DNA of 64,000 nucleotides from Diplocloster agilis (GCF_019042275.1 NZ_JAHQCW010000035.1:1-64000), one strand, 5' to 3'. Positions 34,729 through 44,075 are shown, numbered from the stretch's first letter. Numbers and translations are program-made. Notes: generated by a model from the letters alone, not told the origin.

Positions 34729-36858
34729 TCAGTTACCGGCTTCGTTGTCGTCGATGCCTTCCATCAGGTTCGGAATGCCGCAGGACATATCGGGACCGCA
34801 GTCACAGCCGGATTCCAGGTCGATGGAGAGATCGCCGGAGATGATCAGGTCATCTTTGCCGAGAGCCCCCGGAATGATGGAGAAGGTATTCGAGATACCG
34901 TCCTGCGCGTCTTTGAACGGCAGTTTGGCCACGGAGGCCAGGGAAGAGATCGCGCCGTGGGAATCCCGGCCGTGCATGGGATTCGCCCCGGGAGCGAACG
35001 GCTGGCCCTGTACCCGCCCGTCCGGTGTAGAACCGGTATTCTTTCCGTAGACCACATTGGAGGTGATCGTCAGGATGGACATGGTGGGAACCCCGCCGCG
35101 GTAGGTGTGATTTCCGCGGATCATCTGCATAAAGGTGTGGACGATATCTCTGGCGATTTCATCTACCCGGTCATCGTTGTTGCCGTATTTGGGGAAATCG
35201 CCTTCCACTTCGTAGTCCACCACGACCCCGTTCTCATCCCGGATGGCTTTTACCTTCGCGTATTTGATCGCGGACAGAGAGTCGGCTACGACGGAGAGTC
35301 CGGCGATCCCGGTGGCAAAATACCGTTTCACGTACTTATCGTGTAACGCCATCTGGATTTTTTCATAGCAGTATTTATCGTGCATATAGTGGATGACATT
35401 CAAGGTGTTCACATACAGCCGGGCCAGCCACTTCATCATATCGTAATAGCGCTCCATCACTTCGTCATAGTCCAGATATTCCGAGGTGATGGGCCTGAAT
35501 TTCGGCCCCACCTGCTTTTTGGAAATCTCATCCACACCGCCGTTGATGGCGTAGAGCAGGCATTTGGCCAGGTTCGCTCTGGCCCCGAAGAACTGCATTT
35601 CCTTACCGACGCGCATGGAAGACACGCAGCAGGCGATGGCGTAATCGTCACCGTGGGTAACCCGCATCAGGTCATCGTTTTCATACTGAATCGAAGAGGA
35701 CTTGATCGACATCTTCGCGCAGTAGCGCTTGAACGTCTGGGGAAGCTTCGTAGACCACAGAACGGTCAGGTTCGGTTCCGGAGCGGTGCCCAGGTTATCC
35801 AACGTATGCAGGTAGCGGTATGACATTTTGGTTACCATGTGGCGGCCGTCGATTCCGACCCCGGCGATGGACTCCGTGACCCAGGTCGGGTCTCCGGAAA
35901 ACAGAGAATTATACTCAGGGGTTCTGGCGAACTTCACCAGCCGCAGCTTCATAATAAAATGATCTACGAATTCCTGAATTTGCTCTTCCGTAAACGTACC
36001 GTTCTCCAGGTCCCTGTGGGCATAGATGTCCAGGAACGTAGAGGTGCGGCCAAGACTCATAGCGGCTCCGTTCTGCTCTTTGACAGCGGCCAGATAACCA
36101 AAATACAGCCACTGGATCGCTTCCTGAACATTTGCGGCAGGTTTGGAGATATCAAGGCCGTAGATCTGACCCAGTTTCTTCAGATCCTGCAGCGCCCGGA
36201 TCTGTTCCGAGAGCTCTTCCCGTTCCCGGATAACATCCGAATACATGATGGTACGGGTGCTGTCCTTCTGGGCTTCCTTATCCTGAATCAGCTTGTCTAC
36301 GCCATAGAGGGCTACCCGGCGGTAATCGCCGATGATCCGTCCCCGTCCGTAAGCGTCCGGCAGGCCGGTAATGATGTGATTCGATCTGGCGGCGCGCATC
36401 TCCGGGGTATAGGCGTCAAACACGCCTGCGTTGTGTGTCTTCCGGTGTGTGGCAAAGAAGTCCACGATCTCAGGGTCCACTTCATAACCGTTGTCCTTGC
36501 AGGCCTTCTGAGCCATACGGATGCCCCCGTAAGGCTGCAGGGAACGCTTAAATGGTTTGTCCGTCTGAAAACCGACGATCTTCTCGCTGTCCTTATTCAG
36601 GTATCCGGGGCCGTGGGAGGTGATGGTGGATATGATCCTGGTATCCATATCCAGTACTCCTCCGGCTTCCCGTTCCTGTTTACTTAATTCCATCACCTGA
36701 TCCCACAGCGCCTTGGTTGCATCCGTAGGCCCGGCCAGGAATTCCTCATCCCCTTCATAGGGAGTATAATTTTTTAAAATAAAGTCCCTGACATCCACCT
36801 CGCGGATCCATGCTCCGGGATGAAAACCATGCCACTGGGCTTCTAATTGATGACTCAT
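34729..36858 (-). CDS. Pyruvate formate-lyase core subunit lacking the glycyl-radical domain
   Basis: 709 residues; converts pyruvate and CoA to acetyl-CoA and formate. The PFL barrel is intact ([23 protein letters not shown]-type N-terminal region; [24 protein letters not shown]), with the catalytic pair C410-C411 in YAIACCVSS. Homology to ordinary PFL stops at GKDD (~670). Instead of the ~75-residue glycyl-radical domain there is a 39-residue tail with three cysteines ([10 protein letters not shown], about 685-693). The missing domain is the next gene. ACAGGAGG precedes the ATG. The symbol pflB is withheld because the chain is incomplete on its own. Confidence 0.93.
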   Translation of the reverse strand: MSHQLEAQWHGFHPGAWIREVDVRDFILKNYTPYEGDEEFLAGPTDATKALWDQVMELSKQEREAGGVLDMDTRIISTITSHGPGYLNKDSEKIVGFQTDKPFKRSLQPYGGIRMAQKACKDNGYEVDPEIVDFFATHRKTHNAGVFDAYTPEMRAARSNHIITGLPDAYGRGRIIGDYRRVALYGVDKLIQDKEAQKDSTRTIMYSDVIREREELSEQIRALQDLKKLGQIYGLDISKPAANVQEAIQWLYFGYLAAVKEQNGAAMSLGRTSTFLDIYAHRDLENGTFTEEQIQEFVDHFIMKLRLVKFARTPEYNSLFSGDPTWVTESIAGVGIDGRHMVTKMSYRYLHTLDNLGTAPEPNLTVLWSTKLPQTFKRYCAKMSIKSSSIQYENDDLMRVTHGDDYAIACCVSSMRVGKEMQFFGARANLAKCLLYAINGGVDEISKKQVGPKFRPITSEYLDYDEVMERYYDMMKWLARLYVNTLNVIHYMHDKYCYEKIQMALHDKYVKRYFATGIAGLSVVADSLSAIKYAKVKAIRDENGVVVDYEVEGDFPKYGNNDDRVDEIARDIVHTFMQMIRGNHTYRGGVPTMSILTITSNVVYGKNTGSTPDGRVQGQPFAPGANPMHGRDSHGAISSLASVAKLPFKDAQDGISNTFSIIPGALGKDDLIISGDLSIDLESGCDCGPDMSCGIPNLMEGIDDNEAGN

Positions 36859-36970
36859 ATATTTGTCCTCCTGTTCCTTATGATTTCAGCGGAAATGAAC
36901 CTTCCGGCAAAATCAGATGAGTGTTAATCTGGTAACGAAAAACCAATAGTATAAATCTTATTGTGCCCAC

Positions 36971-37000
36971 ATTATAAGTGAAATAACGGGTGCAGGTCAA
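36971..37000 (-). promoter_or_regulatory. Promoter of the pfl operon
   Basis: On the minus strand TTGACC (37000-36995), 18 bases, TATAAT (36976-36971), about 110 bases before the core gene ATG. The stretch 36859-37220 otherwise contains the start region of the divergent nuclease-like gene. Confidence 0.7.
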
Positions 37001-37220
37001 TAGTTTCGCTTGTACTTTTTTGAATACAGTATACAAAATTCCATAATCTGGCAGATAAGGCGCAATCTATGTTTAACAATGCAAAATCATACCACGGCTA
37101 CAATTTTTTTGATATACTTAGGATATATATTATTGGGCGGTGAATACTGCGAATCTGTCCGTAGGACATATGAATGTGAATGGGGTACTGTTAAATATAC
37201 TTTTAAGGAGATCTATTGCG

Positions 37221-38237
37221 ATGCGTAATAAAGAATATTCCAAATGGTTACAGGCTTATGTGACTCATGCGGTAATTGCAAATTATATAAAAAGATGTCA
37301 GCGGGTAGAGGATAATTTACATATTGATCTTGATGACGAGTTTGTCAAAGACAACGGAAAATCTCTGCTGACAAAATTGACCTATACAACGGATGACCAA
37401 GCGCATAATCGTCCCCTGAAATGTGATATATATTTTAATGCGGGTTCCGATTTGCGTGCGGGAATGGGGTCGCTAAAAACTGCTGTAAGCAAGTATTTTG
37501 AGTTTTGTCAAGGGGGCGGCGCCCCTGCCGCTATCAAGAATTGCGGTAAGAAAGATGTAAAGCAGGGAATTACTACATCGCCAACAAAGATAGACTCATA
37601 CCAAGAATTTTTGACTCATTTTGGAATTGACAGAACATCATTTTTTGAATGGGGCATAGCTTCCACAATCTTTCCGCCTATTGATAAGGTGGCTTACGAA
37701 TGGGAGGATTTAAAAAAACGAATATTTAATAATCAAACCGTTTATATTCGCGGATACGGCCGGGATGCACACGGAACACAATTATACAAAGATTTATATG
37801 CGAAATTATTGAATAATGCAAATATTGAAAAAGACCCTGCGAACAATGCTGTTCCGCATAAGTTAATACAGCGTATTACAGGCTTAAAACGGAACAAAGA
37901 TATATACAATTATCAGGTGTCACATATATGGGGGCACACCAAGAATGTATTTATGTTTGAATCTCCGTGGAACATATGTTACACGCCCAAAATAATGGAT
38001 CCCTTTACCGGGCATGAAACACAAGGTATATGGCCTGCTGAATATCAAAAACTTTTTATTGCAAAAGCTAACGAATTGTATCGCCCTTTCGTTGATGAGT
38101 ACAACCAGCTTTTGAAAGCGTTAGATGTTGAGAATCAATTACGGGAATACCTGTTATCGTTGAAGAGTATCATTCCTGAAAAAGAGCTTGTTCAGTTTTC
38201 GAAAGATGCTGCCAGTGAATTATCGCTTATTACTTAA
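37221..38237 (+). CDS. Orphan putative nuclease-like protein (HNH-like C-terminus)
   Basis: 338 residues, start ATG 37221 preceded by AAGGAG; the frame is open to 37140 but without a site. The gene is clearly more AT-rich than its neighbours. The N-terminal ~110 residues (YSKWLQAYVTHAVIANYIKRC ... DLRAGMGSLKTAVSKYFEF) resemble the helical domain found before many restriction-type nuclease domains. The C-terminal part has YNYQVSHIWGHTKNVFMFESP-like sequence with WNICYTPKIMDPFTGHE, in which His, Asn and Asn are spaced as in an HNH fold. I cannot name it with confidence: a solitary restriction or repair nuclease is the best guess. No methyltransferase is adjacent, and codon use suggests horizontal origin. 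Confidence 0.45.
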   Translation: MRNKEYSKWLQAYVTHAVIANYIKRCQRVEDNLHIDLDDEFVKDNGKSLLTKLTYTTDDQAHNRPLKCDIYFNAGSDLRAGMGSLKTAVSKYFEFCQGGGAPAAIKNCGKKDVKQGITTSPTKIDSYQEFLTHFGIDRTSFFEWGIASTIFPPIDKVAYEWEDLKKRIFNNQTVYIRGYGRDAHGTQLYKDLYAKLLNNANIEKDPANNAVPHKLIQRITGLKRNKDIYNYQVSHIWGHTKNVFMFESPWNICYTPKIMDPFTGHETQGIWPAEYQKLFIAKANELYRPFVDEYNQLLKALDVENQLREYLLSLKSIIPEKELVQFSKDAASELSLIT

Positions 38238-38304
38238 AAGAAAAGTGAATACGGCACCCAAATTTACGAAACCAACGGATGCAAAAATATAAAGAGATAA
38301 ACAG

Positions 38305-38352
38305 ATATATGTGAAAACGTAAGGGCAAAAAATAAACTTTCACATGTATATA
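38305..38352. terminator. Inverted repeat after the nuclease-like gene
   Basis: TATATGTGAAA near 38305 and TTTCACATGTATAT near 38338 form an AT-rich stem about 70 bases after the stop. It has little GC, so its role as terminator is uncertain. Confidence 0.4.
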
Positions 38353-38439
38353 AGCCCCTTTTTCGTATAAAATATACTTTACGAATATTCACGGAAGTAT
38401 TATAATGAGTAAACTGAATACTATAAGGAGGAAACGAAA

Positions 38440-38643
38440 ATGGCACAAGTGACGAAGGACATGATTATTTCCGACATTATCGGAATTGACACCAATATTA
38501 TTCCCATTCTTATGCGGGCCGGAATGCATTGTATCGGCTGCCCGTCCGCACAGGGGGAGAGCCTGGAAGAAGCCGCATTCGTACACGGAATGGACGCGGA
38601 CGAGCTGGTGAATCAGATTAACGAATATCTGGCAACGAAATAA
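38440..38643 (+). CDS. DUF1858 small protein
   Basis: 67 residues of the DUF1858 type: [58 protein letters not shown], with the family CxxC at CIGC (C30-C33). The domain also forms the N-terminal part of some iron-sulfur repair and hybrid-cluster-associated proteins; its function is not established. AGGAGG lies before the ATG. Monocistronic. Confidence 0.9.
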   Translation: MAQVTKDMIISDIIGIDTNIIPILMRAGMHCIGCPSAQGESLEEAAFVHGMDADELVNQINEYLATK

Positions 38644-38654
38644 TTCCGAATGAA

Positions 38655-38686
38655 AAAACGGCACAGCCAAGTGGCTGTGCCGTTTT
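38655..38686. terminator. Bidirectional terminator
   Basis: AAAACGGCACAGCCA / TGGCTGTGCCGTTTT, a 15-pair perfect hairpin with A-run and T-run on opposite sides, between the convergent DUF1858 and mecA genes. Confidence 0.92.
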
Positions 38687-38697
38687 GATCGTTGTGG

Positions 38698-39432
38698 TTA
38701 TACCAGAGCCAGGTTTTGCAGCGCCTGATCTGAAATCATGACCTCGTAATGCTCTTTGAAATAAGCTTCGCCGGCGGTTGTGAATTTGTCGCTCCGGCCG
38801 TACTCGGATAATATATTACATACTTTATTGAATGCAACGGGAGTGTGGGAGGATTGGCTTAATGTCAAAAGGTATTCTCCATTGTCCGGATTTTTGTATA
38901 AAGTATTATATCCGTTATAAAAATGATCCAGCACGTGAGCGGCGTCAATCAGATTATCCAGCTGCCGGAACCGGTAGAGCTTCGTCACATTCGGCGTATG
39001 CTCGGCAGATTCCTTAGCGGTGCCGGTCTGGGCCTCTTTCTTCTGACGGTCTTCCCGGTATTTCTTGAAGAGATCCAGGATCTCGTCGGCGCCTTCCCGG
39101 ATGGCGCTTCCCCAATCCAGCGTGCTTTCGCTTTCGTCCCGAAGCAGGGGGGCAAATTTGGAAAATCTGGTATCCAGTTCTTCCGGGTCCTCCACCTTCG
39201 TTACGATTAATACTATGCAATCCGCTGAGAGCGGAACTGCTTCTATCATCAGAGGAATATCCTCCGCTTCAAAACCAAATTCATAGGAGGCCTGCTGCAT
39301 AAGATCCCGGAACAAGGACTTCGCCTTTTCTGTTCCGTAAGCCAGTTCACTCAATTTTATATGACGATCTGCTAAATCTTCTCTGGTTAAAGTACAACGG
39401 ATCTGGTTTTCACTGACTTTTTCTATCTTCAT
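38698..39432 (-). CDS. mecA: Adaptor protein MecA
   Basis: 244 residues. The N-terminal part (MKIEKVSENQIRCTLTREDLADRHIKLSELAYG, FRDLMQQASYEFGFE) and the C-terminal domain (LYRFRQLDNLIDAAHVLDHFYNG, NGEYLLTLSQSSHTPVAFNKVCNILSEYG) match MecA, the adaptor that brings substrates to the ClpC-ClpP protease in Firmicutes. The middle ~40 residues are a variable charged linker. AGGAAG precedes the ATG. It is monocistronic. Confidence 0.92.
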   Translation of the reverse strand: MKIEKVSENQIRCTLTREDLADRHIKLSELAYGTEKAKSLFRDLMQQASYEFGFEAEDIPLMIEAVPLSADCIVLIVTKVEDPEELDTRFSKFAPLLRDESESTLDWGSAIREGADEILDLFKKYREDRQKKEAQTGTAKESAEHTPNVTKLYRFRQLDNLIDAAHVLDHFYNGYNTLYKNPDNGEYLLTLSQSSHTPVAFNKVCNILSEYGRSDKFTTAGEAYFKEHYEVMISDQALQNLALV

Positions 39433-39706
39433 AAAATCACTTCCTATTCTAAAAGAGATTAGAAACTGTCGGACTACCTACCTATAGTATAAACAAAAAT
39501 GCCCGATAAGTAAAGCGATTACCATAAGTATAATTTGGTAGTAAAAAGTATATCCAATATAGTATATGAAGTCAATAGAACAAATCTTTCAATTTTATAA
39601 ACATTTTGTAAAAAAATATAAAATTTTACAATTTCCTTGAAAATGTTCCTCTTTTTCCCTATACTATTCTATAGAGAAGATATTATGCCATGGAAAATGG
39701 AAAGGA

Positions 39707-41161
39707 GTGGTTCTATTACAGGAGGATAAGATAATTGCAGGCCGTTACCGCATTCTCAGAGTTCTGGGAAGAGGCTACAGCGGCACCGTATTTCTGACAG
39801 AACATACCGGTTTGCAGGCGCTTCGCGCGGTGAAGTGCATCAATAGAAAACATGTTATGTACCGTCAGTTTCTAAAAGAAGCTATGCTTCTGAAAAATCT
39901 AAAGCACCCGGGGATACCCCTGATCTACGATCTGGTAGAAGAGGAGGAAAACCTCTATATTATAGAGGAATATATCGAGGGTGAGTCTGTTCAGACAATC
40001 ATGCTGCATCAGCAATACATACCAGAATCTACAATAATTGAATATGGAATTCAACTCTGCGAAATTATCATGTACTTACATCATATGCGTCCGGAGCCAG
40101 TTTTATACCTGGATTTGAAGCCGTCCCATCTGCTGATCAACGACGGACAGGTGAGACTGATCGATTTTGGCGCGGTGTGCCGAAAATCAGACTGCGAGAG
40201 CTATTCTCTGGGAACGCCGGGCTTCGCTGCGCCGGAACAGTATGATGGCGGGCTGCCGGATGAAAAGACGGACATTTATGCGATCGGGGCAATTTTGTTT
40301 TATATGGCTGCCGGAAAGGCTTATGAGGAAAATCTGTCAAATGAGGCAGAGCGGATTCCGGCATCCGGAAAGCTTCGGTCCGTCATAAAAACCTGTCTGC
40401 ATCACGATCCGGCCGGGCGGTATGACTCAGTAGCAGAATTGAAAAAAGCATTAAAAACCGCATTAAAGTATGAAAGACAAGCAAATAAAAATGGCGGAAT
40501 ATCTTCTCTGATATCCGGATTAAACAGCACCCTGTCCTATCTTACCGGGAATGGCTATCGTAAACTGCTTCCAATGGAACTAAAAGCTACGGTAATCGGA
40601 GTCCTGGGATGCGGGCCGGGGACCGGCACGACGCATCTGGCGCTTATGCTGGCCGGATATTTATCCGGGGGCCGGCATAAAAAGACCCTGCTGGTTCAAA
40701 GAGATGCGGACCCGGCCTATGGAAGGCTGCAGCGCGCCTGCCAGGGCCAGACGGAAGAAGCCGGTCGGCAAAAAGTATTTCCGGTATTTGGCTTCACATG
40801 CTGCCGCAATGCCACACATAGGGAATTGACCGATTTACTCAATGAATCCTATGAGATGGTAATCATTGATTTTGGAAGCGGCTATGAGGCGAACCGGGAT
40901 GAATTCAAACGGTGTGACAGACAAATCGTGACAGGCAGCTTGTGCGCCTGGAAGAGAGAGGTGTATCTTGGATTCCTGGAAGACAGAGCAAAGGAAAAGG
41001 GTAACGCTTCGATTCTATATACGGCGCAGTTCGCCAGCAGCCGGGAAATCAAAGAAATCGCCCGTCTGACAAAAATTCGGATGCGGCCGGTCCCGTTTGC
41101 GCCAAATCCCTTTGCCCTAAATGAGGAAAGCCGGAGGTTTGTGCGGGAGCTGCTGTCCTGA
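39707..41161 (+). CDS. Ser/Thr protein kinase fused to a ParA/MinD-like ATPase
   Basis: About 484 residues. The first ~250 form a Hanks-type kinase: glycine loop LGRGYSGTVF (20-29), K43 in RAVKCI, catalytic segment YLDLKPSHLLI with D136 (HRD written YLD, the usual Asn written His) and DFG at 153-155. After a basic hinge comes a second P-loop domain (about 292-484) with GVLGCGPGTGTTHLALML, the deviant Walker A of ParA/MinD/CpaE proteins but lacking the signature second Lys of active ParA, and IIDFGSGY in place of Walker B DxP. No PASTA domain or membrane helix. GTG 39707 is the annotated start; AGGAGG at 39720 suggests that a non-ATG codon a little downstream could be used instead. Confidence 0.8.
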   Translation: MVLLQEDKIIAGRYRILRVLGRGYSGTVFLTEHTGLQALRAVKCINRKHVMYRQFLKEAMLLKNLKHPGIPLIYDLVEEEENLYIIEEYIEGESVQTIMLHQQYIPESTIIEYGIQLCEIIMYLHHMRPEPVLYLDLKPSHLLINDGQVRLIDFGAVCRKSDCESYSLGTPGFAAPEQYDGGLPDEKTDIYAIGAILFYMAAGKAYEENLSNEAERIPASGKLRSVIKTCLHHDPAGRYDSVAELKKALKTALKYERQANKNGGISSLISGLNSTLSYLTGNGYRKLLPMELKATVIGVLGCGPGTGTTHLALMLAGYLSGGRHKKTLLVQRDADPAYGRLQRACQGQTEEAGRQKVFPVFGFTCCRNATHRELTDLLNESYEMVIIDFGSGYEANRDEFKRCDRQIVTGSLCAWKREVYLGFLEDRAKEKGNASILYTAQFASSREIKEIARLTKIRMRPVPFAPNPFALNEESRRFVRELLS

Positions 41162-41263
41162 AGAAAAAGGATGGAACCTGTTGAATAATATATCACGAAA
41201 CCTCCTGAATGGTCAGGATCATACAGGGGACGTCCGTAAATTCAGAAGTAGGAGGCATCTTCT

Positions 41264-41500
41264 ATGTACGAATCAAAAGATTACCCGGACCGAGTGGGCC
41301 TGCTGTTGGAGCTGGAAGGCTATGAAAACGGCGGCGTTACGGTCTGGCTTGAGGGGACTGTCAGCAGTCCCTATGAGATTGCAAAAGCGTGCGCGGTGGA
41401 GGAGGAGAGCAATTCCTACATGCGCGACTATATTACCGATGAAAGGGGGGAATTAAAAGAGATCCGTTTTGACAGGATCAGGAATGGAAACCTGGATTAA
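41264..41500 (+). CDS. Small conserved-looking protein
   Basis: 78 residues, acidic: VGLLLELEGYENGGVTVWLEGTVSSPYEIAKACAVEEESNSYMRDYITDERGELKEIRFDRIR. A clear AGGAGG lies 8 bases before the ATG and the next feature is a strong terminator, so it is a genuine gene. The family is unknown to me; it may form an operon with the kinase fusion 103 bases upstream. Confidence 0.7.
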   Translation: MYESKDYPDRVGLLLELEGYENGGVTVWLEGTVSSPYEIAKACAVEEESNSYMRDYITDERGELKEIRFDRIRNGNLD

Positions 41501-41540
41501 AGAATAGAATTAACAAAATATGGATATCCTTACCAGGACG

Positions 41541-41572
41541 GCAGAGCGGCTGTTTATGCCGCTCTGCTTTTC
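41541..41572 (+). terminator. Rho-independent terminator
   Basis: GCAGAGCGGC-tgtttat-GCCGCTCTGC followed by TTTTC. Confidence 0.92.
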
Positions 41573-41599
41573 GAGTATGAGGGTGGAACCCGATAGGGC

Positions 41600-42111
41600 G
41601 GAACCCGGGTGATCCCAGACGGGCGGCGGAGGGCGGTCTGGCCAGTCTGCTGCGGCTCCGGCCGGATGCGGTTGTCACTGCCGGGGCGCCTGCCCGCGGG
41701 CTCTCTGACTACGGCTGCGGTACTGCCGGCCGGGCCGGTCTGCGTCTGTCTGCCCTTTTCCGGCGGAGGGCTTGCCGCTGGCTGCTGCTAAGTGAAATCC
41801 AAATGGTGGATTCAGGAACCGAGCCTATTCGCCAGGAACGCATGATGCGTTCCCGGCTCAGAGGCTCTTGCCCGTCGGACGTGAAGTCCGCCGGTCATCC
41901 TGAATCCACCATTCGGATTTCACTAAGCAGCAGCACAGCCGCCCTATGCCGGAAAAGGGCAGACAGACGCAGACCGGCCCGGCCGGCAGTACTGCAGCCG
42001 TAGTCGGAGAGCCCGCGGGCAGGCGCCCTGGCAGTGACAACCGTATCCGGCCGGAGCCGCAGCAGACTGGCCAGCCGGCCTCCGCCGCCCGTCCGGGATC
42101 ACCCGGGTTCC
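41600..42111. repeat. Giant imperfect palindrome (~215-bp arms, 82-bp loop)
   Basis: The left arm (41600-41816) and the right arm (41899-42111) are inverse complements over about 215 bases with roughly 12-20 differences by eye, mostly single substitutions and one patch near the loop. The loop (41817-41898) has its own small hairpins, GGAACGCAT-g-ATGCGTTCC and CGGAC-gtgaa-GTCCG. The loop and first part of the right arm recur at 1-105. The arms are GC-rich and encode no protein I can recognise. The interval 41573-42260 has no gene. Confidence 0.92.
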
Positions 42112-42260
42112 GGGTCTGGTGCGGGGGGATGTGGTTTGAGGTGATTTTGCAATTTATTTGTTGTGGATTTGAGTTTTGGAGGGACTTTTGAATTTGGTTT
42201 TGAATTTCTCTTAATTTTTTGTAAACATGTAAAAAAGTTAATGAAGTTGTTGGAAAATAT

Positions 42261-42286
42261 GATATAATGTCGAGAGACATTATATC
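42261..42286. promoter_or_regulatory. Perfect 11-bp hairpin/operator over a TATAAT box
   Basis: GATATAATGTC-gaga-GACATTATATC overlaps the likely -10 box (TATAAT, 42263-42268) of the GH18-like gene. A symmetric site on a -10 box is a natural repressor operator, or the transcript start may carry a hairpin; the -35 region is poor. Confidence 0.55.
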
Positions 42287-42332
42287 TGACGCGGGAGAGA
42301 TTGAGACATTTATCATAGGAGGAATTGACGGG

Positions 42333-44075
42333 ATGAAGAAGAAACTGATTCCGATATTGGCAGCGCTGCTGCTGATCGTGATCGTTGTGGCGATTACATT
42401 GGCCAGCGGCCTGATTAAAAAATATAGTTTTACGGATGAACGTGCGGACCTGAAAGGTTACTTTAATCTGCAGGCGGAGGATCAGGTGGGATTGGTGCTC
42501 CAGGATGAGGTGGTTGAGGATAAGGGAAAGCTGATCGACGGAGAAGTTTATCTGAATTATAATACCGTTAAGAATTACTTCAATTCCAGGTTCTATTGGG
42601 ATGCTAATGAAAATGTTCTGCTGTATACGACGCCTACGGATATTATTAAGGCGGAAGTGGGAAGCAGGGATTACTATGTTTCGAAAAATAAGAATACGGA
42701 AAGCTATGCGATCGTAAAGGTGGATGGAGATCAGGCGTTCATTGCGCTGGATTATGTTCAGAAATTTACCAATATCGGGTATGAGACGTTTCAGGAGCCG
42801 AACCGGGTCCATATCACTTATCAGTGGGGCGAGGTTCAGGTGGCGGACGTCAAAGGGGATACCCAGGTCCGGGTGAAAGCGGGGAATAAGAGCCCGATTC
42901 TGACGGATGTGTTGAAGGGCGATAAGCTTTTTGTTCTGCCGGAGGAAGCGCAGATCGAGGAATGGACGAAGGTGCGGACCGGGGACGGTTATATCGGCTA
43001 TGTTTTGAATAAGAAGATCGGAGAGACGCGCGCGGAGACTACCAGCCGTGAATTTGAAGAGCCGGTCTATACGAATATTTCCAAAGATTATCCGATCAAT
43101 CTGGTCTGGCATCAGGTGACCAACGCCCAGGCCAACGGGAAGCTTTTAGAACTGATTACCAATACCAAGGGAGTGAATACGATTTCCCCTACCTGGTTTT
43201 CTTTGTCGGACAACGAGGGAAATATCTCTTCTCTGGCGGATAAGAATTATGTGACGCAGTGCCACCAGATCGGAGTGGAGGTCTGGGGACTGGTGGATAA
43301 TTTTAATAAAGAAGTGAGCACTTTCGAGGTGCTGTCCCATACGTCCAGGAGGGAGACGCTGATCAATCAGCTGATCGCGGCCGCCATCGAGTATCAGTTA
43401 GACGGCCTGAATATTGATTTTGAAGAGCTGTCCGGTGAGACCGGGGAACATTTCATAGAATTTATCCGGGAATTATCCATCAAATGCAGGGCAAATGGGA
43501 TCGTGTTGTCGGTCGATAACTATGTGCCCAAGGCTCACACGGTTCATTATGACCGCAGGGAGCAGGGGATTGTGGCGGATTATGTGATTATCATGGGCTA
43601 TGATGAACACTACAGCGGTTCCAAGGAATCTGGATCCGTGGCCTCGATGTCGTTTGTCCGGGAAGGGATCGAGAAAACGCTGGAGGAGGTTCCGGCGGAT
43701 AAGGTAATTAACGCGGTTCCGTTCTTCAGCCGGCTGTGGAAGGAGACGCCGAAGACGGAGGAGGAGATCGCCGCGGAGGATCTGACCGAGGAATACGTGC
43801 CGTATCACTTAAGCAGCGAGGCGATGGGGATGCAGGCGCAGCAGGATATCATCAGTGTCAATGGTCTGGAGCCCGTTTGGCAGGAGGATATCGGTCAGAA
43901 CTATGTGGAGTACGAAAAGGACGGATCTACTTATAAAATGTGGATCGAGGATGACCAGTCCATCGATCTGAAGGCAAGTCTGGTGAAGGAATATAATCTG
44001 GCCGGTATCGCCGCGTGGCGGCTGGGACTGGAGCGGCCCAGTACCTGGGATGTGATTTTGAAATATGTAAACTGA
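42333..44075 (+). CDS. Cell-wall glycoside hydrolase, GH18-like, with SH3 and copper-amine-oxidase-N domains
   Basis: 580 residues, start ATG 42333 with AGGAGG upstream (the frame is open to 42267). A membrane helix (about 5-26) anchors it. Residues ~50-170 look like the copper-amine-oxidase N-terminal-type module (VYLNYNTVKNYFN ... VDGDQAFIALDYVQKF). A bacterial SH3 domain (about 172-240; TQVRVKAGNKSPILTDVLKGDKLFVL) is followed by a GH18 barrel (about 260-580) with LDGLNIDFEEL, the DxxDxDxE-like motif ending in the catalytic Glu, and ADYVIIMGYDEH. Related proteins (YaaH/SleL-like) cut peptidoglycan, some in spore germination. Membrane-bound in the vegetative or spore envelope. Confidence 0.88.
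   Translation: MKKKLIPILAALLLIVIVVAITLASGLIKKYSFTDERADLKGYFNLQAEDQVGLVLQDEVVEDKGKLIDGEVYLNYNTVKNYFNSRFYWDANENVLLYTTPTDIIKAEVGSRDYYVSKNKNTESYAIVKVDGDQAFIALDYVQKFTNIGYETFQEPNRVHITYQWGEVQVADVKGDTQVRVKAGNKSPILTDVLKGDKLFVLPEEAQIEEWTKVRTGDGYIGYVLNKKIGETRAETTSREFEEPVYTNISKDYPINLVWHQVTNAQANGKLLELITNTKGVNTISPTWFSLSDNEGNISSLADKNYVTQCHQIGVEVWGLVDNFNKEVSTFEVLSHTSRRETLINQLIAAAIEYQLDGLNIDFEELSGETGEHFIEFIRELSIKCRANGIVLSVDNYVPKAHTVHYDRREQGIVADYVIIMGYDEHYSGSKESGSVASMSFVREGIEKTLEEVPADKVINAVPFFSRLWKETPKTEEEIAAEDLTEEYVPYHLSSEAMGMQAQQDIISVNGLEPVWQEDIGQNYVEYEKDGSTYKMWIEDDQSIDLKASLVKEYNLAGIAAWRLGLERPSTWDVILKYVN

Noticed and set aside
34418-36858. Frameshifted or mis-sequenced pyruvate formate-lyase
   Set aside because: The small frame has its own AGGAGG site and start, 65 bases separate it from the core stop, and the core has a distinct new tail; all point to a true split.
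41600-42111. Insertion sequence with a transposase
   Set aside because: No transposase frame is present; the arms only contain low-complexity GC-rich frames mirrored on both strands.
42099-43112. 337-codon minus-strand frame
   Set aside because: Lies opposite the GH18 gene and part of the palindrome; residue composition is that of an antisense shadow.
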